DNA of 10,255 bases from assembly GCA_964357385.1 (NCBI GenBank), contig CAYHKW010000035.1, positions 1 to 10,255 of the forward strand, in the 5' to 3' direction. Below, piece by piece: positions 1-6,501 of the stretch. The position numbers were made by a program, and so were the translations under genes. The stretch is from JAHFJA01 sp964357385 (GTDB lineage: Bacteria > Patescibacteriota > Patescibacteriia > JACQRZ01). The notes under the pieces were generated by a model. The model did not search any database and was not told where the DNA came from. It worked only from the letters and a program-made list of their open reading frames with translations. The first letter of the stretch is position 1, and every line of letters starts with the position of its first letter.

Positions 1-312
1 CTACTGTTTGGACGACTAGGACTCGTAACATTTTTTACGTATTCAAAACATATCATGGTCGCCGCGTGGAGTTTGGTAGTATTTGCTGCGTACAGTGAAA
101 TCATCCAGTCATATATCCCCTCTCGCACCACTGATATACGTGATCTCTTCAACGACTGTATTGGTATTACGATCGCACTCCTCATATTCGCCCTTCTCCA
201 TAAGAACAAAACGATTGAAGCAACACCTGCGGCTCCCACAAAAAAGATGCCTGTGAAGGCATCAAGAAAAAAGAAAGCAATCCGAAAGAAACTTGTCGCT
301 ATACCTTCCTAA
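1..312 (+). CDS. VanZ-like family membrane protein, C-terminal part (5' end outside window)
   Basis: The frame is open from the first base, so the gene begins upstream; 103 residues are visible. The stretch AYSEIIQSYIPSRTTDIRD followed by LFNDCIG matches the VanZ-like signature: an acidic residue and Gln in a membrane helix, then P-x-R-x-x-D-x-x-D and a conserved Asn before the last helix. Two hydrophobic segments are visible (about residues 18-33 and 55-67), followed by a Lys/Arg-rich cytoplasmic-type tail. VanZ-like proteins are small integral membrane proteins; one member gives low-level teicoplanin resistance, but the role of most is unknown, so no resistance function is claimed. The stop codon overlaps the 3' end of the convergent ligase gene by 14 bp. 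Confidence 0.8.
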   Translation, partial: LLFGRLGLVTFFTYSKHIMVAAWSLVVFAAYSEIIQSYIPSRTTDIRDLFNDCIGITIALLIFALLHKNKTIEATPAAPTKKMPVKASRKKKAIRKKLVAIPS

Positions 313-994
313 CAATGCACAATGGTGTTTGTTCTTTTGATTGACCTAATGGATTGTCGCGAAAAATAGCCTCACACAATGAGTCGGTGATTTTTTTATC
401 GGATCGTCCCAAAACATTAACTCCCAAGTCATTGGCGTCGATAATTACCACTTCGCATTTCAGAACATCTTTGATGCGACGCGCTACCCTATCAGGATCT
501 TTCGGTCCTAACTTTGCATACTCGTTATACGGCGGCAAGGTATAGGAACACGGCCCGTCAATAGCATTGATATTGTTCCCCACTACCTTGTAAAACACAC
601 CCTTCATGCCTAATGGTTTTGTGACAGCAGATGCGAGTGCTGCAAACAATATCCGAACAAACCCTGCTTCACGAATAGCCAGCTCCATTGTCCATGGACT
701 TCCTAAACCAATGCCGTATGGTGATTTGTGAACATACTTCACTAAAAAATTTGCCATGCGCGATGGCTTGATGTCTTTGATGGGAAATGCGCGACCCTGA
801 CTGATCGCGACAATACGTTCGCTAATAAAGAGCATATCGCCTTGCTGCAAATGCGGCATCACATATTGTTTTGCCATCTGGACGATATCATCTTTGTCAG
901 TAACGATGTGTGTCTTAATAGGATACCGCGCATACCGCGCGCCATCGACATCGATCTCAAGTTTTTTTCCTTCGTTAGGGACTAAGGTAGACAT
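299..994 (-). CDS. Coenzyme F420-0:L-glutamate ligase-like (CofE-like) protein
   Basis: A 231-residue protein. GDMLFISERIVAISQGR (residues 52-68) resembles the N-terminal nucleotide-binding segment of CofE-type ligases. The Gly-rich VGNNINAIDGPCSYTLPP (about 138-155) and the VVIIDANDLGVNVLG segment (about 182-196) also fit the family. True CofE adds gamma-linked glutamates to F420-0 using GTP. No other F420 gene is visible here, and orphan homologues occur in reduced bacterial genomes, so the substrate may differ; an amino-acid ligation on another cofactor or peptide is possible. The start ATG lies 2 bp after the stop of the homing endonuclease gene (TAG-CT-ATG), so the two are probably co-transcribed and translationally coupled; no Shine-Dalgarno site is visible. 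Confidence 0.8.
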   Translation of the reverse strand: MSTLVPNEGKKLEIDVDGARYARYPIKTHIVTDKDDIVQMAKQYVMPHLQQGDMLFISERIVAISQGRAFPIKDIKPSRMANFLVKYVHKSPYGIGLGSPWTMELAIREAGFVRILFAALASAVTKPLGMKGVFYKVVGNNINAIDGPCSYTLPPYNEYAKLGPKDPDRVARRIKDVLKCEVVIIDANDLGVNVLGRSDKKITDSLCEAIFRDNPLGQSKEQTPLCIVRKV

Positions 995-996
995 AG

Positions 997-1572
997 CTAA
1001 TCTTTTTTTAAATCCAGATATTCAATAAATTCCCGTGTTGATTTTGAAATTCTAATATTATATCTCGGTTGGTGGGAAGTTTTAAGTAAATAGATCTTCG
1101 GAAGGAAACCTGCACCATTAATCATTTGAAGCACATCTTCCGCGAGAGATTTTGTTATCGTAACAAAATTTACCATGTCATACCCTCTGTCATTATAAAT
1201 AGAACCGTCAGTTTCTATTAAACCTCTTAGACAATGTCGACTAAATTCTTTATCAACTTTAATCCAAATGGGTACCGAAACTTGTTGAATATTTTTTGAA
1301 CCACCTTGCGCAGTCCACCCAAGATACGTCTCCCATTTATTTGAATAGCAGCTGATATCAAAACAAGTCGTCGACTTTCTATGCACTCTACTGACTTTAT
1401 TGTGTGGACTGATGACTTGGATAGCATCTTCAATTCTTTGTGCAATCCCAGGATATTTTGCATCGCATGATATGCGCAAACGAACAGCGCGACCATTGGG
1501 GTTTGATAAATTACCATCACCAAGTGCCGCACCAATAATATATGCAAGATTATTTTGAAAAAACGTTGTCAT
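997..1572 (-). CDS. LAGLIDADG homing endonuclease, two-motif (monomeric) type
   Basis: A 191-residue protein with two LAGLIDADG motifs: YIIGAALGDG (residues 11-20, catalytic Asp19) and LRGLIETDG (115-123, catalytic Asp122). They are about 100 residues apart, as expected for a single-chain pseudo-dimeric endonuclease. Such enzymes cut a long specific DNA site and so spread their own gene. The start codon is 11 bp after the encoded CCA end of tRNA-Leu and the stop is 2 bp before the ligase gene, so the gene fills the gap between two neighbours without disrupting either. No intron or intein halves are seen, so it appears free-standing. There is no ribosome-binding site; after tRNA 3' processing the message would have only about 11 nt of leader. 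Confidence 0.88.
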   Translation of the reverse strand: MTTFFQNNLAYIIGAALGDGNLSNPNGRAVRLRISCDAKYPGIAQRIEDAIQVISPHNKVSRVHRKSTTCFDISCYSNKWETYLGWTAQGGSKNIQQVSVPIWIKVDKEFSRHCLRGLIETDGSIYNDRGYDMVNFVTITKSLAEDVLQMINGAGFLPKIYLLKTSHQPRYNIRISKSTREFIEYLDLKKD

Positions 1573-1583
1573 TATTTTTAATA

Positions 1584-1670
1584 TGGTGCCGGAGGAGGGA
1601 CTCGAACCCTCATGACCTTGCGATCGGCAGATTTTGAGTCTGCTATGACTACCAATTCCATCACCCCGGC
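1584..1670 (-). tRNA. tRNA-Leu (anticodon CAA)
   Basis: On the minus strand the gene folds as a class II tRNA. The acceptor stem GCCGGGG pairs with CTCCGGC (one G-U pair). The anticodon stem GCAGA/TCTGC holds the loop CTCAAAA, giving anticodon CAA, which reads UUG. The long variable arm is GATC-GCAA-GGTC. The T arm is GAGGG-TTCGAGT-CCCTC. The discriminator is A (1587) and CCA is encoded (1584-1586). The long variable arm and A73 confirm Leu identity. There is no intron. Confidence 0.97.
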
Positions 1671-1691
1671 ATAACGCGATTATGCACCTTT

Positions 1692-1719
1692 ATAATATCA
1701 AAACATAGCTCAATGTCAA
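1692..1719 (-). promoter_or_regulatory. Sigma70-type promoter of the tRNA-Leu operon
   Basis: The minus strand reads TTGACA (plus 1714-1719), a 16-bp spacer and TATTAT (plus 1692-1697), about 21 bp upstream of the tRNA 5' end. This would drive tRNA-Leu and probably the endonuclease and ligase genes behind it. On the plus strand the same -10 bases contain TATAAT (1691-1696), which could serve gpmI, but no good -35 box accompanies it. Confidence 0.75.
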
Positions 1720-1742
1720 ACCCTTTGATATCATGTATGTAT

Positions 1743-3326
1743 ATGGAAAAACGACCACTTATCTTAATCGTGCTTGATGGCTGGGGAATTTCGCCTATCG
1801 AGAAAGACAACCCCATCAAGATGGCAAAAACGCCGGTAATGAGCAGTCTGCCCATGCAATATCCCTACGGAGTGCTTGATGCCTCCGGATCGGCAGTAGG
1901 TCTACCCTGGGGAGAAGTCGGAAACTCCGAAGTAGGCCACCTCAATCTTGGTGCTGGTTTTGTGCGCTATCAAGACCTCCCTCGTGTTACAATGTCGATC
2001 ACCGAAGGCAGCTTTCCCCACAATGAAGTCCTTGCAAACGCACTTGAACATGTAAAACGCAATGACAGCGCGTTGCACCTCCTCGGCATTGCCAGCCCGG
2101 GCGGCGTCCACGGTCATATCGAACATCTTTACGCACTCCTTCGTGCCGCCCGCAAAGAACGAATAAAAAAAGTATACATCCACGCGATCACTGACGGCCG
2201 CGATTCCCCACCTCGCGCCAGCGCCGATTACTTCAAAGAGCTCGCTCACATGATCAAAAAAATAAAAGTGGGTACTATCGCCACCATCTCCGGTCGCTAC
2301 TTTTCCATGGATCGCAATAACAAGTGGGATCGCATACAAAAAGCCTATGATGCAATGACCTTGGGTAAAGGCGTATTTGCCACCGACCCACAACAAGCAT
2401 TGCAAGATTGGTACAAAAAAAATATTGACGATGAAATGATCGAACCGACAGTGATCACTGATAAAAAAGGTGTCCCGCTTGCTACTGTCCAAAACAATGA
2501 CGCGATCGTCTTTTACAACTTCCGTCCTGACCGCGCACGCCAGCTTACCCGCGCATTTGTGATGCCTGATTTCAAAGGCTTCACGCGAGAACGGATGATC
2601 AAAAATTTGAAATTCGTTACCATGTCTGAATATGAAAAAAACCTCCCTGTTGATGTAATGTTTCCCCCCGAATATGTCTCCAATCCGTTTGGAAAAATAA
2701 TTGCTGAGGCGGGTCTTTCTCAACTTCGTATTGCAGAAACAGAAAAATACGCGCACGTAACGTATTTTTTCAACGGCGGAAATGAAGAAATATATAAAAA
2801 AGAAGATCGCGTATTGATCCCTTCTCCCAAAGTAAAAACCTATGACGAAAAACCAGAAATGAGCGCGCGAGAAATCACCAAGCGCGTCTGTGCTGAAATC
2901 AAGTCAAAGCAATATAATTTTATCCTTGCAAACTTTGCCAACGCCGACATGGTAGGTCATACCGGAAATCTCAAAGCCACTATCAAAGGTGTCGAAACAA
3001 TCGACCAGTGCATTGGCACCATACTCAAAGAACAAGAATTACTCAATGGTATTACCGTCATCACTGCTGATCATGGTAATGCAGAGGGTGTCATAGATCC
3101 CATCACCGGCCTTGTCGACAAAGAACATTCCACCAGCCCTGTTCCGTTTATCATTGTTGACAACGAACGAAAGGTAATAAAAGACGAATCACTGCGTGTG
3201 GTTATCGACGCCAACATCAACCCTATCGGCATCCTTGCCGACGTAGCGCCCACCATGTGCGATCTTCTCGATATCGCGCCATCACCAGACATGACCGGCA
3301 AGAGCCTCCTTGCCGACCTTATATAA
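1743..3326 (+). CDS. gpmI: 2,3-bisphosphoglycerate-independent phosphoglycerate mutase
   Basis: Interconverts 3- and 2-phosphoglycerate in glycolysis using two Mn ions. The protein has 527 residues from this start (E. coli GpmI has 514). Visible motifs, numbered from ATG 1743: LIVLDGWG with metal ligand Asp12; GNSEVGHLNLGAG with the phosphorylated Ser62; HAITDGRDSPP; SGRYFSMDRNNKWDR; NFRPDRARQ (259-267); TADHGNAE (Asp443, His444); and EHSTSPVPFI (His462). It is full length and looks active. ATG codons at 1713 and 1737 are in the same frame, but family homology begins at the 1743 start and the 1713 codon lies in the -35 box of the divergent tRNA promoter. No Shine-Dalgarno site supports any of the three. 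Confidence 0.97.
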   Translation: MEKRPLILIVLDGWGISPIEKDNPIKMAKTPVMSSLPMQYPYGVLDASGSAVGLPWGEVGNSEVGHLNLGAGFVRYQDLPRVTMSITEGSFPHNEVLANALEHVKRNDSALHLLGIASPGGVHGHIEHLYALLRAARKERIKKVYIHAITDGRDSPPRASADYFKELAHMIKKIKVGTIATISGRYFSMDRNNKWDRIQKAYDAMTLGKGVFATDPQQALQDWYKKNIDDEMIEPTVITDKKGVPLATVQNNDAIVFYNFRPDRARQLTRAFVMPDFKGFTRERMIKNLKFVTMSEYEKNLPVDVMFPPEYVSNPFGKIIAEAGLSQLRIAETEKYAHVTYFFNGGNEEIYKKEDRVLIPSPKVKTYDEKPEMSAREITKRVCAEIKSKQYNFILANFANADMVGHTGNLKATIKGVETIDQCIGTILKEQELLNGITVITADHGNAEGVIDPITGLVDKEHSTSPVPFIIVDNERKVIKDESLRVVIDANINPIGILADVAPTMCDLLDIAPSPDMTGKSLLADLI

Positions 3327-3362
3327 AAACAGACCGTTGATATAATCGCAGGCCTGTTTTTT
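3322..3362. terminator. Bidirectional Rho-independent terminator between gpmI and the M16 peptidase gene
   Basis: The arms are AAAACAGACC (3326-3335) and GGCCTGTTTT (3351-3360). On the plus strand the stem has one A-C mismatch and is followed by TT. On the minus strand the mismatch becomes a G-U pair, giving an unbroken 10-bp stem followed by TTTTTTATA. It sits between two convergent genes and can serve both; it is the better terminator for the minus-strand peptidase gene. Confidence 0.8.
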
Positions 3363-3372
3363 GTTACCAATT

Positions 3373-4647
3373 CTACAATGCTCCCAATGCTTTTTCAAAA
3401 ATTGTATTTTCTTTGTATGGCCCGATGACGGCTAAGCTGGCATTCTTCTTTTGAAATATATCGCGGCTAACACGCAACACATCTTCACGGGTTACCGCAA
3501 ATATCTTTTCCAATTTTTCATCCGGCGTCATGGTTTGACCTGCCAATAATTCTTGATTGACGTACCATGAAACAATACTATCTGATCCTTCCAAACGTAA
3601 CGCAATCTGCCCTTTGAGGTAATCTTTTGCACGAGTGAGTTCAGCGGCGGTAACTCCCTTTTCTTTGATCTTGTTGATTTCAAGTCCGATTACTTGGAGT
3701 GCTTTTGCCACTCGCGTCTTATCAAGCCCTGACTGGATAGAAAAAATACCCGTGTCAGAAAACGACTGTGATGATGCACGGATACTGTAGGCAAGACCAA
3801 GGCGTTCACGCACCGAGATAAACAAGCGAGAACTCATAGGCCCCCCCAAAATCACTGACAACAACGACGCTGCATAGGCATCTTTATCAGTATACGAATA
3901 CCCATAAAACCCGAGCGCGACCTGTGCCTGTTCGGTTTCCTTGTAATGCACCTCCAGTTTAGGAGTACGACGAGGAATTATTTCAAACTTCGGGAATCCT
4001 TTTTGTTTTTTGCCTTCTCCCCACGTATGGCCAAAATAATGCTCAAGTCGACCTAATGCATTATCTTCAAGTCGTCCCGCGATACCCACCACCGTGTTTG
4101 ATGGCAAATAATGAGCGTGTTTGTAATCGACTATTTCTTCGCGAGTGGTTGCCATAACGGTCTCGTCTTCTCCCCCGATATCCCACCCTAGACTGTTGGG
4201 CAAAAACATCGCACCCTCAAGCAGGGTATCGATATACATCGTTGGGTTGTCTTTGTACATGTGGAGCTCCTCACAAATCACTTTTTTCTCGCGCTGGATT
4301 TCCTTATCCATATACAGCGAATGAAACAGCATATCCGACAAAATATCTAACGCCATCTCGGTGTGTTCCGAAGCGATCTTGATGTAGTATCCGGTGTAAT
4401 CTTTGGATGTATATGCGTTGTATTCTGCACCCACCCCATCCAGCTCTTTGCTGATGGAAAGCGTGCTCGGACGACGCTTGGTGCCTTTGAACATCATGTG
4501 TTCAAGGAAGTGTGAAATACCGTTGATCTTCTTGGTCTCATGACGCGATCCGACACCGTGAAGTACAAGAACGGTAACCGACTTTGTGTCATACATTGGC
4601 GCAACGATCGTGCGCAGGCCATTAGGGAATGTGTGCTTGGTATACAT
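3373..4647 (-). CDS. M16 family zinc metallopeptidase (insulinase/processing-peptidase type)
   Basis: A 424-residue protein with the inverted zinc motif HFLEH (His46, catalytic Glu49, His50). The third ligand is Glu in VICEEL (residues 126-127), at the usual spacing of about 76 residues. The C-terminal half has RLFISVRERLGLAYSI, matching the Arg/Tyr substrate-binding pair of the second M16 domain. The length fits one N+C repeat, as in bacterial mitochondrial-processing-peptidase-like proteins that act as dimers. No signal peptide is seen, so it is probably cytoplasmic. Its start lies 27 bp after the stop of the DGR reverse transcriptase on the same strand, so read-through from the DGR is possible. 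No Shine-Dalgarno site is seen. Confidence 0.93.
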   Translation of the reverse strand: MYTKHTFPNGLRTIVAPMYDTKSVTVLVLHGVGSRHETKKINGISHFLEHMMFKGTKRRPSTLSISKELDGVGAEYNAYTSKDYTGYYIKIASEHTEMALDILSDMLFHSLYMDKEIQREKKVICEELHMYKDNPTMYIDTLLEGAMFLPNSLGWDIGGEDETVMATTREEIVDYKHAHYLPSNTVVGIAGRLEDNALGRLEHYFGHTWGEGKKQKGFPKFEIIPRRTPKLEVHYKETEQAQVALGFYGYSYTDKDAYAASLLSVILGGPMSSRLFISVRERLGLAYSIRASSQSFSDTGIFSIQSGLDKTRVAKALQVIGLEINKIKEKGVTAAELTRAKDYLKGQIALRLEGSDSIVSWYVNQELLAGQTMTPDEKLEKIFAVTREDVLRVSRDIFQKKNASLAVIGPYKENTIFEKALGAL

Positions 4648-4676
4648 AGGAAAATAGGGAGGTTAAATCAGTACTC

Positions 4677-5669
4677 TTATCCTAGCGTGTTTTGAAGGTT
4701 TTGCAAAAGCAGCTTATGGGTATTGCCGTGTTTGAGCAGGCCTCGGTAGGAAGCAATCGACTCTTTTGAAGGAAATTCTTTGAGACGCCTGACCATTCGA
4801 CATTTCGTTGATGTCCTCAAAACACGATGACGAGGAAAGTGCACCCACCCAAGAAAATCGACCCCAGACGCAAGCGTCTTAATAAAGACCTTGTCCGGAT
4901 GGAGCGAAAGATGCAAATGCTCATCTAAAAATTGTTTAAACAAAAGAAGCAATGTCTCAACATATTCCTTACACTTGTCAATAACTACGAAATCGTCAGC
5001 ATAGCGGATATAGTTGCGTACCTGCAAACGACGTTTCACATATTGATCAAACTCGTTCATATAGACATTGACCAGTAGTTGACTAGTCAAATTGCCCAAA
5101 GGCAACCCAACCTTTGGGCGGCCATCGGTATGGAAACTATCAATCACCTGGCTCAACAGCCAAAGGATATCACTATCTTGGACATATCGTGCGAGTATGG
5201 ATTTCAATATTCCATGATCGATACTGGCAAAAAACTTCCGAATGTCGCACTTCAACACGTAGCATGTTCGACTATTGTTTCGCGATACCTGACGGCCGTA
5301 TGTCGCAAACTGATATATCGCCCGATGAGTACCTTTGGCCACGCGGCATGAGTACGAATCGTAGATATATTGTCGATCAAAATACCAATACAGTTCCTGA
5401 TATAACAAGTGATGCAACAAGCGGTCCCTGACCGTCGCCTTGTGAATCTGTCGCGGCTTGGGATCTGAAATGGTGAACGCGTGATACGCGCCATGGATAT
5501 ACGTTTTCTCAGCAAGCGACATTTGAAGATCCATAACATTATCCATCAGATGTGCCTGGAATAGTGCAACATCCTCTCGCTTCTTCTTGTCCTGCACAAA
5601 CACCTCCCATGCCCGCAGAAGATTATCGATAATTATGATATTGTTATAGTACTCGTGAAATTTTTTCAT
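4677..5669 (-). CDS. DGR reverse transcriptase
   Basis: A 330-residue protein from ATG 5669. Reverse transcriptase motifs: LKCDIRKFFASID (about 139-151, first catalytic Asp142); GLPLGNLTSQ (188-197), where SQ replaces the QG of other RTs and marks the DGR clade; IRYADDF (221-227, catalytic Asp225 and Asp226); and DFLGW (271-275). The N-terminal block with DPKPRQIHKATVRDRLLHH and YDSYSCRVAKGTHRA is also typical of DGR RTs. There is no maturase or endonuclease domain, so it is not a group II intron RT. It copies the TR RNA with errors at adenines, and the cDNA replaces the VR. The frame runs on to an ATG at 5738, but that extension crosses a G/C run and does not look conserved, so 5669 is preferred. 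No Shine-Dalgarno site is visible. Confidence 0.96.
   Translation of the reverse strand: MKKFHEYYNNIIIIDNLLRAWEVFVQDKKKREDVALFQAHLMDNVMDLQMSLAEKTYIHGAYHAFTISDPKPRQIHKATVRDRLLHHLLYQELYWYFDRQYIYDSYSCRVAKGTHRAIYQFATYGRQVSRNNSRTCYVLKCDIRKFFASIDHGILKSILARYVQDSDILWLLSQVIDSFHTDGRPKVGLPLGNLTSQLLVNVYMNEFDQYVKRRLQVRNYIRYADDFVVIDKCKEYVETLLLLFKQFLDEHLHLSLHPDKVFIKTLASGVDFLGWVHFPRHRVLRTSTKCRMVRRLKEFPSKESIASYRGLLKHGNTHKLLLQNLQNTLG
4679..4706 (-). promoter_or_regulatory. Weak candidate promoter for the M16 peptidase gene
   Basis: The minus strand reads TTGCAA (4701-4706), a 16-bp spacer and TAGGAT (4679-4684), inside the last codons of the RT gene. Each hexamer matches the consensus at four of six positions. 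It would let the peptidase be expressed independently of the DGR, but the match could be chance. Confidence 0.25.
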
Positions 5670-5694
5670 GTTATCAAATCTAATATGTCCCTGT

Positions 5695-6064
5695 ATGTCT
5701 GCCCCCCCCCTCAGCGCCGTCCCGTCGTGGTAAAGCAAAAACTGCGTATAGCATCTGGCTTCCTATCTTCAATGATTTTCCAAAAGTCTATCGGCACACG
5801 TTTGCAAAGAGGATAGATTATTATTTTCTCGAGTTGTTGGAACATATCTTCACCGCGCTCCATCTTCCTGTCCAACATAAAATCACGCGCTTGGGCGCTG
5901 CTATCGGCAAGTTGGACAGCATAAAGTTCTTCCTCCAGCTTGCATGGGAAAACAAATGCATCTCGACAGAAAAATATTCTGCACTATCAGAGTCATTAAA
6001 TGAAATTGGACGTATGCTCGGTGGATGGAAGAAGGGATTGGAAAGTAAAACTCCCGCGAAGTAG
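5695..6064 (+). CDS. avd: Avd-like DGR accessory protein (four-helix bundle); 5' end out of frame at a C9 run
   Basis: The plus-strand frame is open from 5684 to the TAG at 6062-6064. From 5738 the translation reads KTAYSIWLPIFNDFP, then AKRIDYYFLELLEHIFTAL, then a third helix with AAIGKLDSIKFFLQLAWENK, and ends YSALSESLNEIGRMLGGWKK plus KTPAK. This is the pattern of the Avd/S23-like four-helix-bundle family, whose Bordetella phage member forms a pentamer that binds the RT and template RNA. The homologous part is 108 residues. No ATG, GTG or TTG lies in frame before TTG 5834, which would delete the first helix. ATG 5695 and ATG 5668 would be in frame if the C9 run at 5702-5710 had eight C, and ATG 5685 if it had ten. 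The listed start is the most likely original one. The gene is inverted relative to RT, TR and target gene. Confidence 0.75.
5702..5710 (+). repeat. Homopolymeric C9 tract in the avd 5' region
   Basis: Nine consecutive C follow ATGTCTG (5695-5701). As read, ATG 5695 gives a 12-residue peptide that stops at TAA 5731-5733. With one C removed it runs into the avd frame; with one C added, ATG 5685 does. Such tracts mutate by slippage and are also prone to sequencing error. The tract lies upstream of the preferred RT start, so RT is not affected. Confidence 0.9.
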
Positions 6065-6070
6065 CGGGAG
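6051..6070. other. Hairpin just downstream of the template repeat, overlapping the avd stop codon
   Basis: A perfect 7-bp stem, CTCCCGC/GCGGGAG, with a 6-nt loop. On the minus strand (the TR RNA) it begins 7 nt after the TR end and is followed by TTTTACTTTCC, so it could end the TR transcript or act as a structured element in it. On the plus strand it contains the TAG stop of avd and is followed by AATATT, which is not a U-tract. Confidence 0.6.
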
Positions 6071-6077
6071 AATATTC

Positions 6078-6195
6078 CAGTTTCTGAACAACAACACGAT
6101 TACGATTCTCGGCATTCCACACATTGTCGTTCTCGAAGCGGTTCACGTTCACGTTGAGCGTGCCATCGTCATTGACGTTGACATTCGCAACGAAG
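6078..6195 (-). repeat. DGR template repeat (TR)
   Basis: 118 bp aligned without gaps to the VR at 6505-6622 (offset 427), with 100 identities. Read on the minus strand it holds 32 adenines. All 18 differences from the VR fall on these, and all 86 non-adenine positions are identical. Its conceptual translation in the VR frame has 11 Asn codons (AAC/AAT), the usual TR design in which AAY codons can change to most amino acids but not to stops. It lies between the target gene and the RT on the RT strand, about 410 bp before the RT start. It is transcribed to the RNA that the RT copies; it is not itself a protein gene, since the frame upstream has stops. Confidence 0.97.
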
Positions 6196-6444
6196 AATTA
6201 TGCCACATGTCATCCGAATCACTGCGAGTGAAACATGTCCACTTGCTGTATAGTCTATTGGACATCAAAGTCCACCAACATGAGGCACCAACTGAGAATA
6301 GTTTTGTTTGGAAACCATACCCACCCTCTTGCAAGCCGTACAATATCTAATATTCGCACCGACAAGATCTCAAGTGTAACTCCCAACAACCTTGGCTGTG
6401 AAGCCGTAACTCCACCGCAAAGCAAAGCTGCATATTCAGTATAT
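6196..6444. other. Non-coding spacer upstream of the TR
   Basis: About 250 bp with no convincing gene on either strand. It should hold the promoter and 5' part of the TR RNA. The best minus-strand promoter match is weak: TTGTAC (6338-6343), an 18-bp spacer and TATGGT (6314-6319). Small structures are visible: GGCT-GTGA-AGCC (6394-6405), a GNRA-type loop on the plus strand; GGAC-ATCAAA-GTCC (6260-6273); and a direct repeat GTAACTCC at 6376-6383 and 6406-6413, 30 bp apart. None is diagnostic. Confidence 0.4.
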
Positions 6445-6480
6445 AAAAAAAGGTTCTAAGATACAAAGTATCAAAGAACC
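6445..6480 (-). terminator. Rho-independent terminator of the DGR target gene; possible VR-flanking hairpin
   Basis: The minus strand reads GGTTCT-TT-GATAC-TTT-GTATC-TT-AGAACC followed by seven T (plus 6445-6451). This is a 6-bp stem, a symmetric TT/TT internal loop, a 5-bp stem and a 3-nt loop. It begins 21 bp after the stop codon of the target gene. It separates target-gene transcription from TR and RT. In Bordetella phage BPP-1 a hairpin just after the VR helps target recognition, so a second role is possible here. Confidence 0.8.
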
Positions 6481-6501
6481 AAAAATATAAATTCCAAATT
6501 T

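Noticed and set aside
1713..1742. Longer N-terminus for gpmI from ATG 1713
   Set aside because: The ten extra residues do not look like the family N-terminus and the ATG lies in the -35 box of the tRNA promoter. The 1743 start gives the usual MxKRPLILIVLDGWG opening.
1902..2756. 284-residue open frame antisense to gpmI
   Set aside because: It is a shadow of a clearly conserved gene, has no recognisable motif and no promoter or ribosome-binding site.
4677..5669. Group II intron or retron reading of the reverse transcriptase
   Set aside because: There is no maturase or HNH domain, no intron RNA domain V, and no msr/msd; the SQ motif and the nearby TR/VR pair identify a DGR.
5670..5738. N-terminal extension of the RT from ATG 5738
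   Set aside because: The 23 extra residues cross the C9/G9 run and look unlike DGR RT N-termini, which begin close to the MKKFHEYYNN position.
5901..6152. Minus-strand open frame covering the TR, which reads like the C-terminus of the target protein
   Set aside because: It starts only at an internal GTG; the frame upstream has stops and no ribosome-binding site. It is the template repeat, whose reading frame is kept because it is copied into the target gene.
6235..6459. Plus-strand open frame of 74 codons in the TR upstream spacer
   Set aside because: No family resemblance, no ribosome-binding site, and it runs into the A-run of the target gene's terminator.
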